From positions 42,838 through 106,837 of the forward strand of contig JAFUIK010000031.1 in assembly GCA_017473955.1 (NCBI GenBank): a stretch of DNA of 64,000 nucleotides, in the 5' to 3' direction. The position numbers and the translations under genes are program-made. The stretch is from Ruminococcus sp. GTDB taxonomy: Bacteria > Bacillota > Clostridia > Oscillospirales > Acutalibacteraceae. The stretch's first letter is position 1, and each line of letters opens with the position of its first letter. The notes under the pieces were generated by a model. It worked only from the letters and a program-made list of their open reading frames with translations. It had not been told where the DNA came from and did not search any database. Positions 7,461 to 16,432 of this stretch are shown here, in pieces.

Positions 7461-9248
7461 TTATTCAGTTTCTAAATCTGCTTTAAGCTCAATTCCTAAA
7501 ACATCAAGACTTTCTTTGTCAACGCTTGCAGGACATTCGCTCATAAGCTCACTCGCATTTTGAACCTTAGGGAAGGCTGTAACATCTCTAAGCGAATCGC
7601 ACTTGCACAAAATCATAGCAATTCTGTCTAAGCCGATGCCCATACCGCCGTGTGGTGGTGCACCGTACTTGTACGCTTCTACTAAGAAGCCGAACTTTGC
7701 CTCGATTTCTTCGTCAGTAAGTTTAAGTGCTCTGAACATCTTCTGCTGGAGCTCGTAGTCAGTGATACGGATTGAACCGGAGCTAAGCTCTGTGCCGTTT
7801 AATGTAAGGTCATAAGCCTTAGCAATAACCTTGCCCTTGTCGGTGTCAAGGTACTCTAAGCACTCTTCCTTAGGCATAGTGAAAGGATGGTGCATAGCAA
7901 CCCACTCGCCGCTTTCTTCGTCGTACTCGAAGAACGGGAAGTCAACAATCCATACGAATTTGAATACGTCAGGGATGATGTCGAGCTTTTTAGCAACGTT
8001 AAGTCTTAGAGCTCCGAGTGTTGGGAGTGTAACGTTATCTTTATCAGCAACGATTAAAACAACGTCGCCTTTTTCTGCATTTAATGTTGAAAGAATATTT
8101 TCGAGCTCGCCCTCTTTCATAAATTTAGCGAAAGAGCAAGCAGGTGTATCCTCAACCCATCTTACAAACGCAAGACCCTTAGCACCGATACCACGAACGA
8201 ACTCTGTTAATTTGTCAATTTCTTTACGAGTGAGAACAGAAGCCGCACCCTTTGCAACGATAGCTCTAACCGAACCGCCGTTATTAACAGCGTCAGTGAA
8301 CACCTTAAAGTCGCAGTCCTTAACGAGGTCAGATAAATCCTGAATCTGCATATCAAAACGCACGTCAGGCTTGTCCGAACCGTATTTGTTCATAGCGTCT
8401 TTGTATGTCATACGCTCAAACGGTGTTTCTAAATCCTGGTTAAGCACTTCTTTAAATAAACGTTTAAACAAACCCTCGTTGATTTCTAAGATGTCTTCAA
8501 CGTCTACGAAAGAAAGCTCCATATCAATCTGAGTAAACTCAGGCTGACGGTCAGCACGCAAGTCTTCATCTCTAAAGCACTTAGCGAGCTGGATATAACG
8601 GTCAAATCCTGATAACATCAAAAGCTGTTTGTAAATCTGTGGTGACTGAGGAAGTGCGTAGAATTTGCCGTTGTGAATACGTGAAGGAACAAGGTAATCT
8701 CTTGCACCCTCAGGAGTAGACTTGATAAGCATTGGAGTTTCAATCTCGATGAAACCGTTCTCATAGAAATAGTCTCTTGCAACTTTTGCAATTTTTGAAC
8801 GCAGATAAAGGTTGTCAAAAAGCGGTTTTCTTCTTAAATCGAGGTATCTGTATTTAAGTCTGATATCTTCGCTTGTTTTACAGTCATCTACAATTTCGAA
8901 AGGAGGTGTCTGAGCTTTTGAAAGCACTCTTAAATCAGTAACTTCGATTTCGATGTCGCCTGTAGCAACCTTGTCTGTTTTTGAACTACGCTCACGAACG
9001 TATCCTTTAGCACAAAGGACATATTCGCTTCTTGCCGAAAAAGCCTTTTCAAAAATTTCTTTAGCTGTAGAGTCATTGAACGCAAGCTGTACAATACCTG
9101 TGCGGTCTCGTAAATCAATAAAAATAAGCTGACCTAAATCACGCTGACGCTGTACCCAACCGCAAACGGTAACTTCTTTGTCAACGTCGGTGATTCGAAG
9201 GTCACCGCAGTAATGTGACCTTTTAAGTCCTGTCATAAATTCTGCCAT
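7461..9248 (-). CDS. aspS: Aspartyl-tRNA synthetase
   Basis: The 595-residue length and order are those of the bacterial-type class II enzyme: N-terminal anticodon-binding OB fold (VTVCGWVQRQRDLGQLIFID), class II catalytic core with motif 2 (FRDEDLRADRQPEFTQID), an inserted GAD domain, and motif 3 (GMGIGLDRIAMILC). It charges tRNA-Asp, and in some bacteria also tRNA-Asn. The ATG at 9248 is preceded by AAGGAGT. It lies 16 bases downstream of hisS, the usual hisS-aspS operon of Firmicutes. Nothing unusual is seen. Confidence 0.98.
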   Translation of the reverse strand: MAEFMTGLKRSHYCGDLRITDVDKEVTVCGWVQRQRDLGQLIFIDLRDRTGIVQLAFNDSTAKEIFEKAFSARSEYVLCAKGYVRERSSKTDKVATGDIEIEVTDLRVLSKAQTPPFEIVDDCKTSEDIRLKYRYLDLRRKPLFDNLYLRSKIAKVARDYFYENGFIEIETPMLIKSTPEGARDYLVPSRIHNGKFYALPQSPQIYKQLLMLSGFDRYIQLAKCFRDEDLRADRQPEFTQIDMELSFVDVEDILEINEGLFKRLFKEVLNQDLETPFERMTYKDAMNKYGSDKPDVRFDMQIQDLSDLVKDCDFKVFTDAVNNGGSVRAIVAKGAASVLTRKEIDKLTEFVRGIGAKGLAFVRWVEDTPACSFAKFMKEGELENILSTLNAEKGDVVLIVADKDNVTLPTLGALRLNVAKKLDIIPDVFKFVWIVDFPFFEYDEESGEWVAMHHPFTMPKEECLEYLDTDKGKVIAKAYDLTLNGTELSSGSIRITDYELQQKMFRALKLTDEEIEAKFGFLVEAYKYGAPPHGGMGIGLDRIAMILCKCDSLRDVTAFPKVQNASELMSECPASVDKESLDVLGIELKADLETE

Positions 9249-9264
9249 TTTTAGTCACTCCTTA

Positions 9265-10557
9265 TTATAACTTCTCGTTTTGTGCATCAAAAAGTGCATC
9301 ATAAAACTGTGTTAGGAAATTTTCATCAAGCGAGATTTCTCTCTGCTCGCCCGACTGCATATTTTTAAGCTTAGCTTTGTTTTCCTGTATTTCGTTGTCG
9401 CCGATTACAATCGAGAATTTTGCACCGATTTTGTCAGCATACTTCATCTGTGCTCTAAGTCCTCTGCCGACAACGTCACATTCAGCGTAGAGTGATGCTG
9501 AACGCACCATCTGTGTAAGCTCGAACGCCTTAGCCTGAGCGTCATCTCCCATTGATGCAAAGTAAATATCACAGGTAGCTGGCTTTTCAATTTCAATACC
9601 CTGTGCATCCATAAGCATTAAAAGTCGCTCGATACCTAAAGCAAAGCCTAAAGACGGCATATGCTGTCCGCCTAACTCTTCAATCAAACCGTCATATCTT
9701 CCGCCACCGCAAACAGTAGCCTGTGCACCGATGTCAGTTGATACGAATTCAAATACAGTTTTTGTATAGTAGTCAAGACCTCTAACGATTGTCGGGTTGA
9801 CTATGTATTCTACTCCTGCTTTTGTAAGCAGAGCCTTGACCTTTTCAAAGTGGTCAGCACACTCGTCACAAAGGTAGTCGAGCACCTTTGGAGCATCTTC
9901 TGCAATCTTAGAACAAATCGGAGATTTACAGTCGAGAATACGCATTGGATTCCTCTCGAGTCTGCCTAAACAAGTTTCGCAAAGCTCGCCTTTTGAGTTT
10001 TCAAAATACTCTTTTAACGCTTCGTGGTACTTTTTGCGACACTCTGGGCAGCCGATTGAGTTAAGCTCAAGGCGTAAATTCTTAATCTGTAAGCGGTCAA
10101 AAATTGACTTAGCCGCACAAATAAGCTCTGCATCAGCCGTCGGGTTAGAAGTGCCGTAGCACTCAAGACCGAACTGGTGAAATTCGCGTAAACGACCAGC
10201 CTGTGGCTTTTCGTAACGATAGCAAGAGACAAAGTAGCTCGCTTTTACAGGTAAGCCGTCGTTATAGATAGCGTGCTCAAGGAGTGCTCTTGCTGCACCT
10301 GCTGTGCCCTCAGGTCTAAGTGTGATTGACTCTCCACCCTTTGTGTCGAAAGTGTACATTTCCTTTTGAACAACGTCGGTAGTTTCACCAACACCGCGAG
10401 AGAATAACTTTGTGTGCTCAAAAACAGGTGTTCTGATTTCTTTATATCCAAAAGCGGACGACTCCTTACGCATAATATCCTCGACAAACTGCCAACGGTA
10501 GCTGTCCTTTGGGAGAACGTCCTCTGTTCCTCTGACTTTTTTAGTGAGTATAGCCAT
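9265..10557 (-). CDS. hisS: Histidyl-tRNA synthetase
   Basis: The 430-residue class II synthetase carries motif 2 (SCYRYEKPQAGRLREFHQFG), the histidine-specific motifs RGLDYYTKTVFEF and GGGRYDGLIEELGG, and a C-terminal anticodon-binding domain. It charges tRNA-His. It is the first gene of the hisS-aspS operon, with a sigma-A-like promoter directly upstream. I looked for a T-box leader in the short upstream region and found no conserved T-box sequence, so regulation by uncharged tRNA is not supported here. Confidence 0.98.
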   Translation of the reverse strand: MAILTKKVRGTEDVLPKDSYRWQFVEDIMRKESSAFGYKEIRTPVFEHTKLFSRGVGETTDVVQKEMYTFDTKGGESITLRPEGTAGAARALLEHAIYNDGLPVKASYFVSCYRYEKPQAGRLREFHQFGLECYGTSNPTADAELICAAKSIFDRLQIKNLRLELNSIGCPECRKKYHEALKEYFENSKGELCETCLGRLERNPMRILDCKSPICSKIAEDAPKVLDYLCDECADHFEKVKALLTKAGVEYIVNPTIVRGLDYYTKTVFEFVSTDIGAQATVCGGGRYDGLIEELGGQHMPSLGFALGIERLLMLMDAQGIEIEKPATCDIYFASMGDDAQAKAFELTQMVRSASLYAECDVVGRGLRAQMKYADKIGAKFSIVIGDNEIQENKAKLKNMQSGEQREISLDENFLTQFYDALFDAQNEKL

Positions 10558-10597
10558 TTTTTTCAGCCTCTTTTCAGTACAAACTTATCTAGTATAT

Positions 10598-10626
10598 AAT
10601 ATATCACATTTTCTCCGGTTTTCCAA
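10598..10626 (-). promoter_or_regulatory. Sigma-A-type promoter of hisS-aspS
   Basis: On the minus strand TTGGAA (10626-10621), 17-base spacer, TATATT (10603-10598), about 40 bases before the hisS start. Confidence 0.7.
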
Positions 10627-10647
10627 TAGGTAGATAATAATTTTTAA

Positions 10648-11082
10648 GGAATTGCAGGAGCAAGCACTAGCTTACCTGTTATGTTACAATAAAAAAATGG
10701 TAGTAATCAACATTGGGTACTTGTGATAGGTGCAAGCGACAATTCTCTTTCTACAAGCTCTTTTATATGTATTGATCCTGTTACCGGTACTGAGAGAACC
10801 CTCAATAACTGTTGGGCGTTTGGTCACACTGTGAGCAATGAGTGTAAATTTGAGGTGAAAAATAAAGAGGATATTTCTCCCGAATTAATGCTTGGTGATG
10901 TAGATGGTGACAAGGATATCTCGGTTATGGATGCAACCTTAATTCAGCTTGCTATTTCAAGACAGGTTACCTTAACAGATGTGCAGATTAACGCTGCTGA
11001 TACTGACCAAGATGGCGATATGAATATTATGGACGCAACTGCAATTCAGCTTTACGTTGCAAAGATTATTACAGAGTTTTAA
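10648..11082 (+). pseudogene. Relic of a secreted C39-like peptidase with C-terminal dockerin
   Basis: The intact part is a dockerin (LGDVDGDKDISVMDATLIQL and TDQDGDMNIMDATAIQLYVA) preceded in the same frame by NGSNQHWVLVIGASDNSL and FICIDPVTGTERTL, which look like the His and Asp strands of a C39-like cysteine peptidase. The frame is broken by TAA at 10690-10692, just between LPVMLQ and KNGSNQHWVLV, and again at 10645-10647. No signal peptide, catalytic cysteine region or ribosome binding site is present; upstream sequence runs into the hisS promoter. A GTG at 10723 would leave a cytoplasmic dockerin, so I treat the locus as a 5'-truncated pseudogene. Confidence 0.75.
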
Positions 11083-11100
11083 CTCAATACTTATAAAACT

Positions 11101-11127
11101 ACAGCTCCCGTTGAGGGAGCTGTTTTT
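11101..11127 (+). terminator. Rho-independent terminator
   Basis: ACAGCTCCC / GGGAGCTGT stem with loop GTTGA and a T-run, still present downstream of the dockerin relic. Confidence 0.9.
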
Positions 11128-11203
11128 CGTTGTATTATATTACTTAAATTTACGCTGTGTTCATACATTTTGGAAATTATTATGCTAAAATGCAATTATA
11201 AAC

Positions 11204-11232
11204 TTGAAATCAGCTTAATGATATAGCATAAT
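11204..11232 (+). promoter_or_regulatory. Sigma-A-type promoter of the NlpC/P60-dockerin gene
   Basis: TTGAAA (11204-11209), 17-base spacer, CATAAT (11227-11232), 22 bases before the start codon. Confidence 0.7.
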
Positions 11233-11254
11233 ATCTTCAAAAGGAGGACGTGTG

Positions 11255-12703
11255 ATGAGAAAAATCATTAGTACGTTGCTCGTGGTTATTATTTTGGCGA
11301 GCATTATTGTGATACCTGCAAATGCGGCGGTATCATCCGCGACAATCGAAAGAGCAGTGCAGTGGGCTATTGATACCGCTAATGATGACAGCCACGGATA
11401 TTCTCAGGCTAATCGTTGGGGTAATCCTGACTATGACTGTGCGTCTTTTGTAATTTCGGCATTCAGGAGTGCTGGCTTTGAGCTAAAAAATGCAGTTCAT
11501 TGTGGTAATATGAAACAGCCTTTTATTGACGAAGGCTTTGAGTGGATACCGAGCTCTCAAATTGACCTTAGTACTTCTAAGTACTTAAAGCGTGGCGATA
11601 TTCTGCTTAATACAAGAAGTCATACCGAGATATACATCGGTGATAATACGCAGGTTGGAGCTCACGATGGTACTTATGATATTTTCGACTACAACGACCC
11701 GGGTGATTCTACCGGTCAGGAAATCTGCCCTGTTAAATACAACAACTGGTCTAACTGGGAGGGTATTTTGCGTTACCCTGCCGAGGACCCGATTGATATT
11801 GGCGATTCGTTTTACGCTACTATCGTTAACAACTCAACGGGTAAGGCGTTAACAAATGATTCGGACGCGAATTGCGAAAATCGTAATGTAACTATTCGCT
11901 CTTTAACAGGCGAGAAAAATCAGCTTTGGAAGTTTGAAAAAAGAGAAAACGGCTCTTACAAAATATCCAGCGTTTTCAACGACCTAGCACTCGATGTAAC
12001 TAAAGCGGGCACCACCGCAGGCACAAACGTCAGCGTGTATTTTTCAAATGATAAGCCTGCTCAGCAGTGGAATGTATACGGCGAAGAGGGTATGTATCGT
12101 CTAAAACCAATGTGTAATCAGCTTGCACTTGATATAGCTTCGGGTGATGCCGACGGTACTAATGTCAGAATGTGGACAGACAACAACGCATCAACCCAAT
12201 ATTTCAGTATAAATAAGTTGTCATCACCTCAGGGAACTTACGTTGAATGTGCTCCCGGCACATCGTTTACTCAGACCTCGCTTTGGTGGAATATGACACT
12301 GTACACTGATTCGTACGATGTCGAAATTTATGCGACAGAGATAAACAACGAAGAGCCGTATAAAACATTTACTGATTTAAAGGAAACCTACTGTCAGCTT
12401 GAATTGCCTGCCGGAGAATACAAGGCGATAGTTTACAGCAAGAATGTTGTGGGTGAAACTAAGAGTATCAATGAAGCTGTGTTCACAGTTGAAAAAGGCA
12501 CAGGCTACAAGGTAGGCGACGTTGACCTTGACGGAGATATTTCTGTTTTGGATGCAACAGAAATTCAGCTTTATTTGGCACAGTTCAAACAGCTTAACTA
12601 CGGCCAGCTTGAACTTGCCGATGCAGATAAAGACAGCGATGTATCTGTCTTAGATGCAACACAAATCCAGCTCTTTATAGCAAGACTGATTGACTCACTG
12701 TAA
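11255..12703 (+). CDS. Secreted NlpC/P60-like hydrolase with ricin-type lectin and dockerin
   Basis: I take ATG 11255, 7 bases after AGGAGG, rather than the overlapping GTG at 11252. The 482-residue protein has a signal peptide (cleavage after about residue 25), an NlpC/P60-like cysteine peptidase or amidase at about 30-170 with catalytic Cys in DYDCASFV and His in SHTEIYIG, a ricin-type beta-trefoil at about 188-325 (NQLWKF, LALDVTKAGTTAGTNV, QLALDIASGDADGTNVRMW), a fibronectin-like segment, and a dockerin at about 418-482. It likely cuts a peptide or amide bond in peptidoglycan, with the lectin adding sugar binding. A cell-wall hydrolase carried on a docking complex is unusual. The alternative is a protease acting on other peptides. 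Confidence 0.85.
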   Translation: MRKIISTLLVVIILASIIVIPANAAVSSATIERAVQWAIDTANDDSHGYSQANRWGNPDYDCASFVISAFRSAGFELKNAVHCGNMKQPFIDEGFEWIPSSQIDLSTSKYLKRGDILLNTRSHTEIYIGDNTQVGAHDGTYDIFDYNDPGDSTGQEICPVKYNNWSNWEGILRYPAEDPIDIGDSFYATIVNNSTGKALTNDSDANCENRNVTIRSLTGEKNQLWKFEKRENGSYKISSVFNDLALDVTKAGTTAGTNVSVYFSNDKPAQQWNVYGEEGMYRLKPMCNQLALDIASGDADGTNVRMWTDNNASTQYFSINKLSSPQGTYVECAPGTSFTQTSLWWNMTLYTDSYDVEIYATEINNEEPYKTFTDLKETYCQLELPAGEYKAIVYSKNVVGETKSINEAVFTVEKGTGYKVGDVDLDGDISVLDATEIQLYLAQFKQLNYGQLELADADKDSDVSVLDATQIQLFIARLIDSL

Positions 12704-12729
12704 ATTAATAACGAAAAATGAGCACAAGA

Positions 12730-12757
12730 AAGCCCGTATCAACGATACGGGCTTTTG
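12730..12757. terminator. Terminator between converging genes
   Basis: AAGCCCGTATC / GATACGGGCTT stem with a three-base loop and T residues; it can serve the plus-strand dockerin gene and, from the other side, mgsA. Confidence 0.88.
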
Positions 12758-12839
12758 TATATGTGTTAATATGAACGTCTAAAAAGACGCTATACCACCT
12801 TGCTGGGAAAACCAAAAATTTACGGAACTAATTATTTTT

Positions 12840-13235
12840 TTATCTAACGATATTTCTCCAGTCAAGGTCACCACGCTCAAGGCCGTGGATAAGAACTTCG
12901 CCTGTCGCAATGTTTGTAGCAAACGGAATGTTGTGCATATCGCAAAGGCGGAGCAGGTTGATGTCATTTGGCTCGTGTGGCTTAGGGGTGAGTGGGTCGC
13001 GGAAGAACAGCAACATATCAATTTCGTTGCAAGCGATACGTGCAGCAATTTGCTGATCGCCACCTTGTGAACCACCGAGGAAGTTCTGAATTTCGAGGCC
13101 TGTTGCCTCGCTTACCATCTTGCCTGTAGTTCCTGTGGCACAAAGGTTGTGTCTGCTCAGAATTCCGCAGTAGGCGATACAAAACTGTACCATCAGTTCT
13201 TTTTTCTCGTCGTGTGCAATTAGTGCGATATTCAT
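12840..13235 (-). CDS. mgsA: Methylglyoxal synthase
   Basis: The 131-residue product shows the family signatures [28 protein letters not shown] and [15 protein letters not shown], including the catalytic Asp and phosphate-binding residues. It converts dihydroxyacetone phosphate to methylglyoxal and phosphate, a bypass of lower glycolysis used under phosphate limitation or sugar-phosphate stress. It lies downstream of minD in the same direction, a neighbourhood also common in other Clostridia. Length and motifs are normal. Confidence 0.96.
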   Translation of the reverse strand: MNIALIAHDEKKELMVQFCIAYCGILSRHNLCATGTTGKMVSEATGLEIQNFLGGSQGGDQQIAARIACNEIDMLLFFRDPLTPKPHEPNDINLLRLCDMHNIPFATNIATGEVLIHGLERGDLDWRNIVR

Positions 13236-13297
13236 AGATATTCCCTCCTGAACAAAAAATCCTAAAATAAAATCCTAAAATTATATAATGAAAAAGA

Positions 13298-14038
13298 CTA
13301 AACTTTGATAGTCAATGGAATATTTTCTCCAAGTAAACGCTGTACAAGACTGTCAAACACTACCGAAGAGCTAGCCCAGTTGGTTGCCAAAAGTCCTCTC
13401 TGTGAAAGAGCCGCAATGCGAACATCTTCAGGAATAAGTGCGATAAGCTGTACACCTACTGTGTCGATAACCTCGTCGAGATCGCTGTAAAGCTTCGTTG
13501 ATAAAAATCGTTCCTTGTCAAAGCGGTTGACAACAAGCCTTGTGTCAGTAATACCTAATTCAAGGAGCTTATTTTTAATATTAATACCGCCTCTAATACT
13601 CGTAGGCTCGGTGTTTACAACAATCAGTGCTCTGTCGGCAGAAATCGCGGCAGCTTCAAATCCGGTGCCGACTCCCGCAGGAGCGTCGATGATAACGTAG
13701 TTATAATCGTTCTTGTGTTCATCAACAAATTGCTTCATAACCTGAGGGCTGATTTCGTCCTCAGCAGAAATCGGAGCGGATAAAGTGTAAAGCCCTTTCG
13801 CTCCGTTACATTCATATAAGGCATCAGAATAATTACAAGTGCCCGAAATTACATCAGACACATCATACACCAGTCGGTCTGTGATGCCAAGCATCATATC
13901 GGTGCCTCTCATACCACTGTCGCAGTCGATGACAAGAACTTTATTCTGTTTTCTAACAAGTGCCAGAGCAAGAGAGGTGGAAACTGTGGTTTTACCTGTA
14001 CCGCCCTTGCCTGAGGCGACAACAATAACTTGACTCAT
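13298..14038 (-). CDS. minD: MinD-like septum-site ATPase lacking the C-terminal amphipathic helix
   Basis: The 246-residue ParA/MinD-family ATPase has a deviant Walker A (GKGGTGKTT), the switch I-type DCDSGMRGTDMMLG, Walker B (VIIDAPAGVG) and the NRFDKERF nucleotide-binding motif. MinD normally positions the division inhibitor MinC. Family members usually run about 260-270 residues and end in a lysine-rich membrane-targeting helix; this one stops at LLGENIPLTIKV, so that helix is missing. MinC and MinE are not nearby. The gene follows the mreBCD-mrdA cluster but has its own promoter. A MinD-like protein with changed membrane behaviour is possible. Confidence 0.88.
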   Translation of the reverse strand: MSQVIVVASGKGGTGKTTVSTSLALALVRKQNKVLVIDCDSGMRGTDMMLGITDRLVYDVSDVISGTCNYSDALYECNGAKGLYTLSAPISAEDEISPQVMKQFVDEHKNDYNYVIIDAPAGVGTGFEAAAISADRALIVVNTEPTSIRGGINIKNKLLELGITDTRLVVNRFDKERFLSTKLYSDLDEVIDTVGVQLIALIPEDVRIAALSQRGLLATNWASSSVVFDSLVQRLLGENIPLTIKV

Positions 14039-14056
14039 AAATAATACCTCATTGTT

Positions 14057-14085
14057 ATTTTAACATAAATTACAAAAAAGAGCAA
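14057..14085 (-). promoter_or_regulatory. Sigma-A-type promoter of minD
   Basis: On the minus strand TTGCTC (14085-14080), 17-base spacer, TAAAAT (14062-14057). The -35 lies inside the downstream arm of the preceding terminator. Confidence 0.55.
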
Positions 14086-14104
14086 CTTTTTTAGTTGCTC
14101 TTTG
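14072..14104 (-). terminator. Rho-independent terminator after the mreBCD-mrdA cluster
   Basis: Minus-strand AAAGAGCAACT / AGTTGCTCTTT type stem with an A-rich loop, followed by TTTTTTG. It separates mrdA transcripts from minD. Confidence 0.88.
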
Positions 14105-14183
14105 CGTAGAATAATACGTTTGAAAATTGGGCATATTGGATAAAAAAGCTGTTAATTGCTTAACAAAATGGCTGATTTGAAGG

Positions 14184-14336
14184 TTACGGACCTCAACGCT
14201 TAAATATCACGTTTCGTTGTCCTACGCTACTCCTCAAAAGTCCACAGTCTCGCATTGTTTTTTTACGTTGACATTCGTCAACTACAAAAATACAGACTCG
14301 CCCTCGACTTTTGAGGGCTACGGACCTCAACGCTTA
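14184..14336. repeat. Imperfect palindromic element between 19-base direct repeats
   Basis: TACGGACCTCAACGCTTAA occurs at 14185-14203 and again at 14318-14336, where it covers the mrdA stop codon. Between the copies, CCTCAAAAGTC and GACTTTTGAGG form inverted arms, and a second small hairpin (GTTGACATTCGTCAAC) lies in the middle. There is no ORF. The arrangement looks like a small non-coding mobile or RNA element. The mrdA 3' end may have been supplied by the insertion. Confidence 0.6.
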
Positions 14337-16394
14337 ACCCCAACCTTTTGCCTGAACCTGATTAACGGTTTTGTCATAGAAGTACGCGTCCATCATATCC
14401 ATCGCGGTGTACATCGCGTACTTACCCTTTGCTCCGTGCTCGAGAACCACCGCTACAGCTACTTCAGGTTTGTCATAAGGTGCGTAACATACAAAAATAA
14501 CGTGGTCACTGCCTGCGTTTTCTGCTGTACCTGTTTTTGCCGCTACAGCTTTAGGATATGCCGATACTATGGTAGCGGTACCCGATGTTACAACACTACG
14601 CATCGAGTTTTTGACGGTTTTCATATTTTCTTTTGAAATACCTGCATCAGCTAGCACAACAGGCTCTTTCGGGTCATTGTAGAGCACAACTTCATCACGC
14701 TCATAGTTAACGATTTTTCTAACCATATGTGTCTGGTATCTTACACCATTGTTAGCAACAGCCGACATATAGGTAGCAAGCTGCATAGGTGTGAAGGTGT
14801 TATCACTTTGTCCGATTGCCGCCTGAACTGTGTTTCCTACATACCAGGTGGTGGAATCTCTGCCTGCTAATACGCCGACAGATTCATCAATTTCAAGACC
14901 TGTTTTTACACCAAGACCGAACTTTTCCGCGTATAAATAAAGCGTTGTAGCACCTAGTCGTCTGCCTGTTTCTGCAAAATAGTAGTTACACGAAACCGTC
15001 ATAGCCGAGTTCAAAGAAATTGAACCATGGGTACCCATACAGTCAACTACATCGTCAGGGTAGTAGTCATAGTGTTTTGTGCAGCGGATGGCAGTATTTT
15101 TTGTTATAACCTTTTCTTGTAGTGCTGCAAGTGCCACACACGGCTTGAATGCTGAACCCGGAGAGAAAGAGCCATCAAAAGTTCTTGAAAACATCGGTGA
15201 GTGCTCGTGGGTATTAAGCCATGCGTTGTATTCGGAATCGTAGTATTTACTTATATCATAGTTAGGAGCGGAGGCAGCCGCGATAACGGAGTTATCCTTT
15301 GTCGAAATCATAACCGCACCGCCACAGTAGCAGTCTTCGCCCAAACGCTCTTGTTGAGCTTTTTTATTTGCTTTTGCGGCTCTTACTTCGCTTTCGCCCT
15401 CGGCTCTTGCACGATTGATGTTTTTCTGCAAAGAGTAGTTTGCAACAGCCTGAACATTACTGTCGATTGTAAGATACACCGTGTCACCCGGTTCGGCTTT
15501 GACAGACTCGGTTTCACTAATAATGTTGCCATTTTCGTCCTTAACAATGGTTTTCTCACCTGATTGTCCTCTAAGATAATCTTCAAGTGCGGACTCGATG
15601 CCAAATTTTCCGATAACATCGTTCATTTCATATCCGTTATCCTTGTTTTCTTCGTATTCCTCAGCAGAAAGTGAGCCGACTACACCCAGAATATGAGGAA
15701 TAAGCGTGCCGTTTTTGATAACACGTTCGTTAGTAACGCGAATTTCAACACCGGGGATTGTTTGAGTCTGCTCTGACACAACAGCTACGGTATCGGAAGA
15801 AACGTTTTCAGCAAAAATATATGCCTGAGAATATGAATATCCGCTACGCTCCATATTGTAGCGAACAGAAACTACGTTTCTCTTTGTAGCTAAATCTTCG
15901 ATAGTATCAGCATCGTAACGTTCAGCTAAAGCAGTAAGAATCTCATCAGGAGAGCTGAGCTGTTCATTATTTAACATACTCTCGCCCTTTATGTAAGAAA
16001 GCGAACCCTCGCTGTCGTTTTCAAAGCTTAATTCTCCGTTAACGATATCAATTGGCAGAGCATCTATCCATTTGGCGTTGCAAGTATGGCAAAGCTGTAA
16101 GAGTCTAATGATAATGGAGTTAATCTCGCCTTCTTTAACATATATCTTGTTGATAACAATGTTGTATGCGGTTTTGTTGACAGCAAGCTCCTTGCCGTTT
16201 ACATCTAGTATCTCGCCACGGGTGGCATCGGATACCTCAGTGTATGAGGTGGATTTGGCGGAAATTTCCTTATACTGGTCGCCGTTTACTATTTGCCAGT
16301 TGAATAGCCTCATTGTAAAACCGCAAAAAATAAGGACAACTAAAATACCGCAAATGATAATTCTAAGATTTGAATTCTTATTATCCTTGCTCAT
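14334..16394 (-). CDS. mrdA: Penicillin-binding protein 2 (elongation transpeptidase)
   Basis: The 686-residue class B PBP has a short cytoplasmic tail, one membrane anchor at about 10-30, a dimerisation/pedestal domain, and a transpeptidase domain with SxxK (S414-A-F-K417), SxN (SCN at 468-470) and KTG (AKTGTAEN near residue 640). It crosslinks peptidoglycan during side-wall synthesis with RodA and the MreBCD complex, whose genes lie directly upstream. A gap of about 40 bases separates it from mreD, so it is probably cotranscribed. All active-site motifs are intact. Confidence 0.95.
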   Translation of the reverse strand: MSKDNKNSNLRIIICGILVVLIFCGFTMRLFNWQIVNGDQYKEISAKSTSYTEVSDATRGEILDVNGKELAVNKTAYNIVINKIYVKEGEINSIIIRLLQLCHTCNAKWIDALPIDIVNGELSFENDSEGSLSYIKGESMLNNEQLSSPDEILTALAERYDADTIEDLATKRNVVSVRYNMERSGYSYSQAYIFAENVSSDTVAVVSEQTQTIPGVEIRVTNERVIKNGTLIPHILGVVGSLSAEEYEENKDNGYEMNDVIGKFGIESALEDYLRGQSGEKTIVKDENGNIISETESVKAEPGDTVYLTIDSNVQAVANYSLQKNINRARAEGESEVRAAKANKKAQQERLGEDCYCGGAVMISTKDNSVIAAASAPNYDISKYYDSEYNAWLNTHEHSPMFSRTFDGSFSPGSAFKPCVALAALQEKVITKNTAIRCTKHYDYYPDDVVDCMGTHGSISLNSAMTVSCNYYFAETGRRLGATTLYLYAEKFGLGVKTGLEIDESVGVLAGRDSTTWYVGNTVQAAIGQSDNTFTPMQLATYMSAVANNGVRYQTHMVRKIVNYERDEVVLYNDPKEPVVLADAGISKENMKTVKNSMRSVVTSGTATIVSAYPKAVAAKTGTAENAGSDHVIFVCYAPYDKPEVAVAVVLEHGAKGKYAMYTAMDMMDAYFYDKTVNQVQAKGWG

Positions 16395-16432
16395 ACAGTT
16401 ATCCCTTCTTTCGTATATTTTAAGTTGTTATT

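Noticed and set aside
10558-10700. T-box or other riboswitch before hisS-aspS
   Set aside because: The leader is only about 40 bases after the promoter and has no T-box sequence or antiterminator structure.
10723-11082. Short 119-residue dockerin gene starting at GTG 10723
   Set aside because: No ribosome binding site and no signal peptide; upstream in-frame sequence continues a peptidase domain broken by a stop, so a pseudogene explains it better.
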